A stretch of 18,306 bases of DNA from Paracoccaceae bacterium. GTDB lineage: Bacteria > Pseudomonadota > Alphaproteobacteria > Rhodobacterales > Rhodobacteraceae. The stretch covers positions 1 through 18,306 of the forward strand of contig DOIS01000409.1 in NCBI GenBank assembly GCA_003511785.1. Direction: 5' to 3'. The translations under genes and the position numbers were made by a program. Under the pieces are notes generated by a model that had not been told where the DNA came from, searched no databases, and saw only the letters and a list, made by a program, of their open reading frames with translations. This document shows positions 13,901 to 18,306 of the stretch, one piece after another. Position 1 is the stretch's first letter. Every line of letters starts with the position of its first letter.

Positions 13901-16317
13901 TGGAGGTCACCGCGGATTGGGGGACCGGCGCCTATGTCACGGTCCAGGCGATCCGGCCGATGGACGTGCCGTCCGGCCAGAACCCGGCCCGTGCGCTGGG
14001 CGTGGCCCATGCGCGCGTGGCGCCGATGGGCAAGGAACTGGACGTGGCGATCGAGGTGCCCGAGACCGTACGCCCGCGCCAGACCCAGACCGCACGCCTG
14101 CGGGTTTCCGGCATGGACGCGGGCGAGAACGCTTACCTCACACTGGCGGCGGTCGATCTGGGCATTCTCAACCTCACGGGGTTCGACGCGCCCGATCCGA
14201 AAGCGCATTACTTCGGCCAGCGCCGGCTGGGCGTCGAGCTGCGCGATGTCTATGGCCGGTTGATCGACGGCATGAATGGCGCGATGGGGGCGGTGCGCTC
14301 GGGCGGGGACGCCGATGCGGGGCTGCGGATGCAGTCGCCGCCACCGACGCAGGACCTGGTGGCGGTATTCTCCGGGCCGGTCACGGTGGGAGCGGATGGG
14401 CGGGCCGAGGTCGAGATCCCGCTGCCGGCCTTCAACGGCACGGTGCGCCTGATGGCCGTGGCCTGGAGCCGCGACCGCATCGGGCAGGCCAGCCGCGACA
14501 TGACCGTCCGCGACCCTGTCGTGGTCACGGCCAGCGTGCCGCGATCCCTCGCACCGGGCGACGAGAGCCGCCTGCGGCTCGAGGTGGTCCACGCGGATGG
14601 CCCGTCGGGCGGCATGGAGTTGCGCCTCGCTGCCGATCCCGGGCTGACGCTTGGCGCGGACCCGGGCCGGTTCGACCTGACCGAGGGCGGCAGGGCTTTG
14701 TTCGAGGTGCCAGTCTCGGCAGTTGCAGTCGGAGACCCCGAGATCGCGCTCACCCTGACCACGCCCGATGGCACCACGCTGGACCAGGTGCTGCGCCTGC
14801 CGGTGCGCAGCAACGACCCCACAACCAGCCGGACCCGGCGCTTCTCGCTCGCCGAGGGGGACACGTTCACGCTGACAACGGACGTGTTTGCCGGGCTGCG
14901 CCCCGGCACCGGGCGCGCGATGGTCTCGGCCGGGCCGCTGGCGCGGTTCGACGCGCCGGGGCTGCTGACGGCGCTGGACCGGTATCCCTATGGCTGCACC
15001 GAACAGGTGACCAGCGCGGCGCTGCCGCTGCTCTACCTGTCCTCGGTGGCCCAGGCGGCCGGGCTGGGCGACGGGCCCGAGGTCCGCGTCCGCGTCGATC
15101 AGGCCATCGCCCGCGTCCTGACCCGGCAGGCGCCCAACGGGGCCTTCGGCATGTGGCGCGCGCAGTCGGGCGAGTTCTGGCTCGACGCCTATGTGACCGA
15201 CTTCCTGTCGCGCGCCCGTGCGCAGGAATTTGCCGTGCCGGATCGCGCCATGACCCAGGCGCTGGACAACCTGCGCAACCGGGTGAATTACGCGCCCGAT
15301 TTCGACCACGGGGGCGAGGACCTGGCCTATGCGTTGATGGTTCTCGCCCGCGAGGGCGCGGCGGCAATGGGCGACCTGCGCTATTACGCGGACGTCAAGG
15401 CGGGCGATTTCGCCACGCCGCTTGCGGTGGCGCAACTGGGCGCGGCGCTGGCGGCCTATGGCGATCAAACCCGCGCCGACCGACTGTTCACCCGCGCCGC
15501 GGGGATGCTGGCCGCGCGGCCCGACGATCCGACCGTCTGGCGCGTGGATTTCGGCACCGAGTTGCGCGACACCGCCGCCGTGCTGGCGCTGGCCACCGAG
15601 GCGGGGAGCCGGGTGCTCGACAGCGACACGCTGACCGCGCGGCTGGGGCGGCCAGCGGGCCAGCTCTCGACACAGGAGGCCGCCTGGACCCTGATGGCGG
15701 CCCGGGCACTGGTGGCCCGCCCCGAGGCGTCCGGGCTGCGGGTCGACGGCGATCCGGTCGAGGGGCCCTTCGTGCATGTGCTGGACCGCGATACCGACGC
15801 GCCTCTGGCGCTGACCTCGACGACCGGCGCGACCGACATCACCCTGACCACGCTGGGCGTGCCGCTGGTTGCGCCCGAGGCCGGAGGAAACGGCTATGCC
15901 CTCGAGCGGCAATTCTACGGGATGGACGGGGTTCCGCTGGAGGGCGACCGCCTGCGCGTGGGCGAGCGTTTCGTCACCGTGCTGCGCATCCGCCCGTTCG
16001 AGCCGTTCGAGGCACGGTTGATCCTGGACGATCCGCTGCCCGCCGGCGTCGAGATCGACAACCCGGCCCTACTGCGCTCGGGCGACGTGGCCGCGCTAGA
16101 TTGGCTGGAGGTGGACGAGGCCGAGACGGCCGAGTTCCGCAGCGACCGGTTCATCGCCGCCGTGGACGCGCGCGGGGCCAGTCCGATCACGCTGGCCTAT
16201 GTCGCGCGCGCGGTGACGCCGGGGGACTATCACCACCCGGCGGCCAAGGTCGAGGACATGTATCGCCCGCGCTTCTCGGCGCATACCGGCACGGGGCGCG
16301 TGCAGATCGGCGAATGA
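10903..16317 (+). CDS. Bacterial alpha-2-macroglobulin with N-terminal PAN domain (YfhM-like)
   Basis: Bacterial alpha-2-macroglobulins trap proteases in the periplasm through a reactive thioester. The 1804-residue product (E. coli YfhM is 1653) begins with a signal peptide (1-20, ...GGAQA). It lacks a lipobox, so it should be soluble rather than lipid-anchored as YfhM is. Residues about 27-95 form a PAN/apple-like domain (C53, C57, C63, C75; DMDFPGRDL, CVGFTFN). A helical segment (about 105-270) precedes the macroglobulin domains: MG2/A2M_N at about 590 (DVFLATDRGAYRAGEV), a conserved Trp-rich stretch (YQWYQLYGNWNWEP, about 868-881), the A2M domain from about 1148, and the thioester motif GCTEQ with C1365 followed by the helical barrel. 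The ATG at 10903 has AGGAGG 5 nt upstream; the frame before it is non-coding. Its stop overlaps the pbpC start, the widespread pairing with PBP1C. Confidence 0.95.
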   Translation: MRIAVLFLALCILPFGGAQAQQGVPDHRYIANRDMDFPGRDLQALFDTDLASCRRACDASPSCVGFTFNMRSNACFPKSALGEAVPYAGAISAAKVGTPPDVIARAESRVSALSLLTSADLANAADLARGVGMTFPAGSNTPEALIEAARAAEAAGDRDRALGLTGAAVSLTDRADLWTDFARIALSIDTSARRDRLRDQALGAAINGYLRAPGPGGQASALVILARALERAGRGRDTIPALRLAHSVQSRADISDALDRAIAQFGFRITDSRVESDSAAPRICAEFSEPLARAGVDYDAFVQRQVSGLSVTVEDSSLCVEGVTHGERYGLTFREGLPSAEGETLARDTELRHYVRDRSPSLRFPGRAYVLPRAADAALPIQTVNLSELDLVLRRVSDRNLVRAVQDGFFARPLSHWQEQQFDADVAQEVWRGTGTVQSELNREMLTRLPMGAAIADQPPGIYALTAKIPGADPYDDPGATQWFVLSDLGLSTLQGTDGLHVTVRGLSDAAPREGVALTLVSRANAVLGEAVTDSEGRARFDPGLARGTGGAAPALMLARDGGGDLGFLSLTDPAFDLSDRGVAGREAPGPVDVFLATDRGAYRAGEVIHATALARDAKARAIEGLPLTAILSRPDGVEYRRSVSDGGVAGGHVFSFPVGAGVPRGTWRLEIFTDPEAPALASQPLLVEDFLPERIDFTQTLPEGMVRLGDSPPLRIEARYLFGAPGADLEIEGSATLRAADTLADWPGYRFGRFDAEGQPARVGFGGSRTDANGQAVMPLDLPAPAIEGKPMELLVTTRLADGSARPVERRMTVPVAPPGPVIGIKPLFEDVVAEGSEARFEVIALSPDLATMQMQVEWTLNRIETRYQWYQLYGNWNWEPTTRRTRIATGTAQLGQEPISLSHPVDWGHYELLIERQDGAYAAAALDFFAGWYQPEAASDTPDRLEMSLDAESYAPGDTARLRIVSRWDGEALVSVLSNRVIARKAVAVKAGETLTPLEVTADWGTGAYVTVQAIRPMDVPSGQNPARALGVAHARVAPMGKELDVAIEVPETVRPRQTQTARLRVSGMDAGENAYLTLAAVDLGILNLTGFDAPDPKAHYFGQRRLGVELRDVYGRLIDGMNGAMGAVRSGGDADAGLRMQSPPPTQDLVAVFSGPVTVGADGRAEVEIPLPAFNGTVRLMAVAWSRDRIGQASRDMTVRDPVVVTASVPRSLAPGDESRLRLEVVHADGPSGGMELRLAADPGLTLGADPGRFDLTEGGRALFEVPVSAVAVGDPEIALTLTTPDGTTLDQVLRLPVRSNDPTTSRTRRFSLAEGDTFTLTTDVFAGLRPGTGRAMVSAGPLARFDAPGLLTALDRYPYGCTEQVTSAALPLLYLSSVAQAAGLGDGPEVRVRVDQAIARVLTRQAPNGAFGMWRAQSGEFWLDAYVTDFLSRARAQEFAVPDRAMTQALDNLRNRVNYAPDFDHGGEDLAYALMVLAREGAAAMGDLRYYADVKAGDFATPLAVAQLGAALAAYGDQTRADRLFTRAAGMLAARPDDPTVWRVDFGTELRDTAAVLALATEAGSRVLDSDTLTARLGRPAGQLSTQEAAWTLMAARALVARPEASGLRVDGDPVEGPFVHVLDRDTDAPLALTSTTGATDITLTTLGVPLVAPEAGGNGYALERQFYGMDGVPLEGDRLRVGERFVTVLRIRPFEPFEARLILDDPLPAGVEIDNPALLRSGDVAALDWLEVDEAETAEFRSDRFIAAVDARGASPITLAYVARAVTPGDYHHPAAKVEDMYRPRFSAHTGTGRVQIGE

Positions 16318-18306
16318 GGGCGCGCTGGCCCTTTGCCCTCGCGCTGGCCCTCTGGACCATGGCTGCGGCGCGCGACCGGCTGGATGACTGGATCGCGGCC
16401 ACCGACCTGCCGATGACGCTGACCGAGACCTCGGTCGAGATGCGCGACCGCGACAGGCGGCTGTTGCGCGCCTACCCGGTCGAGGACGGGCTGTGGCGAT
16501 TGGGCACGGACGCCGCGCGCGTTGATGCCGGGTTCCTCGCCATGCTGCTGCGTTACGAGGACAAGCGGTTTCACGAGCACGCCGGGGTCGATCCCCGTGC
16601 ACTGCTGCGCGCCGGGGTGCAGGCGGTGCGGCACGGGCGAATCGTGTCGGGCGGCTCGACCCTGACCATGCAGGTGGCGCGGCTGCTCGAGGACGGGCCG
16701 ACCGGCCGCTGGTCGGGCAAGCTGCGCCAGATGCGCGTGGCGCTGGCCCTGGAGCGGCGGCTGGACAAGGACGCGATCCTGTCGCTTTACCTCACCCATG
16801 CGCCTTATGGCGGCAACCTCGAAGGGCTGCGCGCCGCGACCTTCGCCTGGTTCGGCAAGGAGCCTGCGCGGCTGACCGAAGCGCAGGCGGCGCTTCTGGT
16901 GGCGCTGCCCCAGGCGCCCGAGGCGCGCCGGCCTGACCGCGCGCCCTTGGCTGCGCGGGCTGCCCGCGACAGGGTAGTGGCCCGGATGGTGCGTCACGGC
17001 GCGCTGGACGCCGAGACCGCACGCGCGGCCATGACCGAGCCCGTGCCGACCTCCATGCGCCCCTTTCCGCAACTGGCCGCGCATCTGGCCGACCGGCTGC
17101 GCGCCGATGACCCGGCGGTCCGGCGCCACGACCTGACGCTGGATGCGGGCCTCCAGCAGGCGATGGAGCGGCTGGTCCGCGACGCCGCGCGGCGCGCGGG
17201 CGCGCGCCTGTCTGCGGCGCTGGTCGTGGCCGATCACGAGACGGGCGCGATCCTGGCCTCGGTCGGCTCTCCTGCCTATGACGATGCCGGCGGGCGGCAG
17301 GGCTTCAACGACATGAGCCGCGCCGCGCGCTCCCCCGGCTCGACACTGAAGCCGGTGATCTACGCCCTGGCGTTCGACCAGGGCCTGGCCCACCCCGAGA
17401 CGTTGATCCATGACGGGCCGGTGCAGTTCGACAGCTATGCGCCGCAAAATTTCGACGGGCGGTTCCGCGGTGACGTGACGGTGCGCGAGGCGTTGCAGAT
17501 GTCACTCAACATCCCCGTGGTGCGCCTGACCGAGGCGCTGGGACCGGCGCGGGTGATGACAGCCTTGCGCCGGTCGGGAGCCGAGCCCGCGCTGGCTGGC
17601 CAGCCGGGTTTGGCCATCGCTCTGGGCGGTCTGGGGCTGAGCCTGGTGGACCTGGTTCAGCTTTACGCCGCCTTCCCGCGGGGCGGCGCGGGGCCGCGCC
17701 TGCATGCCCGCGCCGGGGCCGGAGGTCAGACCGAACGGCTGATCTCGCCCGAGGCGGCCTGGCACCTGGGCGACATCCTGTCGGGCCTCGCCCCACCGCC
17801 GGGCGCGCCGCGTGGTGGGCTGGCCTACAAGACCGGCACCTCCTACGGGCATCGCGATGCCTGGGCGCTGGGCTATGACGGGCGGCACGTTGTCGGGGTC
17901 TGGATGGGCCGCGCCGACGGCACGCCGGTCCCCGGCGCCTTCGGCGGCGATCTCGCTGCGCCGATCCTGTTCGAGGCGTTCGGACGTTTGAAACCGGAGT
18001 TCGAACCGCTGCCGCCGCCGCCCCCCGCGACGCTGATCGTCGGAGGGGCCGCGTTGCCGCCGCCGCTGCGCCGCTTCCGCCCGCGCGATGCCGCGTTCGA
18101 CACGCCCGAGGGCGCCTTGCAGGTGACCTTTCCGCCGGACGGCGCGCGGCTGGCACCAACTGGCGGCGACGTGACGCTCAAACTACGCGGCGGTGCGGCG
18201 CCTTTCGCTGTAATGGCTGACGGCCGGCCCGTCGCCTCGGGCCTGCGCAAACGGGAGGTCCTGCTGCCCAGCCCTGGCCCGGGATACTCCACGCTTGTGG
18301 TGATCG
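16314..18306 (+). CDS. pbpC: Penicillin-binding protein 1C (partial, runs off window end)
   Basis: PBP1C is a bifunctional class A enzyme: glycosyltransferase plus transpeptidase, anchored in the inner membrane and facing the periplasm. The 664 visible residues start with a short hydrophobic anchor (about 5-19). The GT51 domain follows, with YEDKRFHEHAGVD (catalytic E82) and GGSTLTMQVARLL (about 113-125). The transpeptidase has all three motifs: S343-T-L-K346 in SPGSTLKP, S397-L-N399, and K506-T-G508 in YKTGTSYG. A BiPBP_C-type beta domain begins near residue 605 (FPPDGARL), after a polyproline linker. E. coli PbpC is 770 residues; the remaining C-terminus lies beyond 18306. The start ATG overlaps the alpha-2-macroglobulin TGA (ATGA), so translation is coupled. 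The pairing suggests repair of peptidoglycan at sites breached by attackers whose proteases the macroglobulin traps. Confidence 0.95.
   Translation, partial: MRARWPFALALALWTMAAARDRLDDWIAATDLPMTLTETSVEMRDRDRRLLRAYPVEDGLWRLGTDAARVDAGFLAMLLRYEDKRFHEHAGVDPRALLRAGVQAVRHGRIVSGGSTLTMQVARLLEDGPTGRWSGKLRQMRVALALERRLDKDAILSLYLTHAPYGGNLEGLRAATFAWFGKEPARLTEAQAALLVALPQAPEARRPDRAPLAARAARDRVVARMVRHGALDAETARAAMTEPVPTSMRPFPQLAAHLADRLRADDPAVRRHDLTLDAGLQQAMERLVRDAARRAGARLSAALVVADHETGAILASVGSPAYDDAGGRQGFNDMSRAARSPGSTLKPVIYALAFDQGLAHPETLIHDGPVQFDSYAPQNFDGRFRGDVTVREALQMSLNIPVVRLTEALGPARVMTALRRSGAEPALAGQPGLAIALGGLGLSLVDLVQLYAAFPRGGAGPRLHARAGAGGQTERLISPEAAWHLGDILSGLAPPPGAPRGGLAYKTGTSYGHRDAWALGYDGRHVVGVWMGRADGTPVPGAFGGDLAAPILFEAFGRLKPEFEPLPPPPPATLIVGGAALPPPLRRFRPRDAAFDTPEGALQVTFPPDGARLAPTGGDVTLKLRGGAAPFAVMADGRPVASGLRKREVLLPSPGPGYSTLVVI

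Noticed and set aside
12829..15912. 1027-codon open frame on the minus strand opposite the alpha-2-macroglobulin gene
   Set aside because: It is a shadow frame of high-GC coding DNA. The plus-strand gene has clear domains and a thioester motif, while the antisense product has low-complexity Arg/Gly/His-rich composition and no recognisable motif.

Overview
The window is high-GC DNA with coding style, Shine-Dalgarno sites and gene content typical of an alphaproteobacterium, most likely a Rhodobacterales (Roseobacter/Paracoccus-like) chromosome. The support is the family resemblance of the proteins (PAS/coiled-coil hybrid kinase, PAN-domain alpha-2-macroglobulin, UMF1 transporter next to MepA) and an extended match to the alphaproteobacterial 16S rRNA 3' end. 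I did no database search; all names come from motifs and recalled family sequences.

Layout. 1-103: the right end of an IS5-family element, with the last 28 codons of its transposase. 164-493 (+): a small secreted protein of unknown function. 497-5023 (-): arfB (ribosome rescue), then, going upstream, an 18-codon minigene with an extreme Shine-Dalgarno, a stem-loop and a terminator-like hairpin lying directly in front of arfB; a YhhQ-type queuosine-precursor transporter; a phytase-like secreted protein; the murein endopeptidase mepA; and a UMF1-family MFS transporter. The last three form an overlapping operon in the order MFS-mepA-phytase-like. 5155-8411 (+): a YggT membrane protein, recQ with an apparent second HRDC-like domain, and yaaA. 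8432-10699 (-): a soluble hybrid histidine kinase with two receiver domains. 10903-18306 (+): a bacterial alpha-2-macroglobulin with an intact CTEQ thioester, translationally coupled to pbpC (penicillin-binding protein 1C), which runs off the window end.

How the genes fit together. Two blocks concern the envelope: the MFS/mepA/phytase-like operon (murein hydrolysis plus transport) and the alpha-2-macroglobulin/PBP1C pair (protease trapping plus peptidoglycan repair). The hybrid kinase is divergent from the second pair and shares its 5' region. A third block, recQ-yaaA, concerns DNA repair and peroxide stress and is preceded by a symmetrical inverted repeat with GTTC/GAAC half-sites. The fourth theme is translation: the tRNA-modification precursor transporter and arfB flank the minigene region.

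The best candidate for something undescribed is the 943-1120 region upstream of arfB (minus strand): a 16-nt exact complement of the 16S rRNA 3' end, an 18-codon reading frame rich in codons rare in high-GC genomes, a long stem-loop, and a terminator-like hairpin ending about 30 nt before the arfB start. It looks like a leader that could attenuate arfB in response to ribosome behaviour. This is inference from layout only. The rest is mostly recognisable. No gap between genes exceeds 300 bases, and I saw no tRNA, rRNA or CRISPR array.
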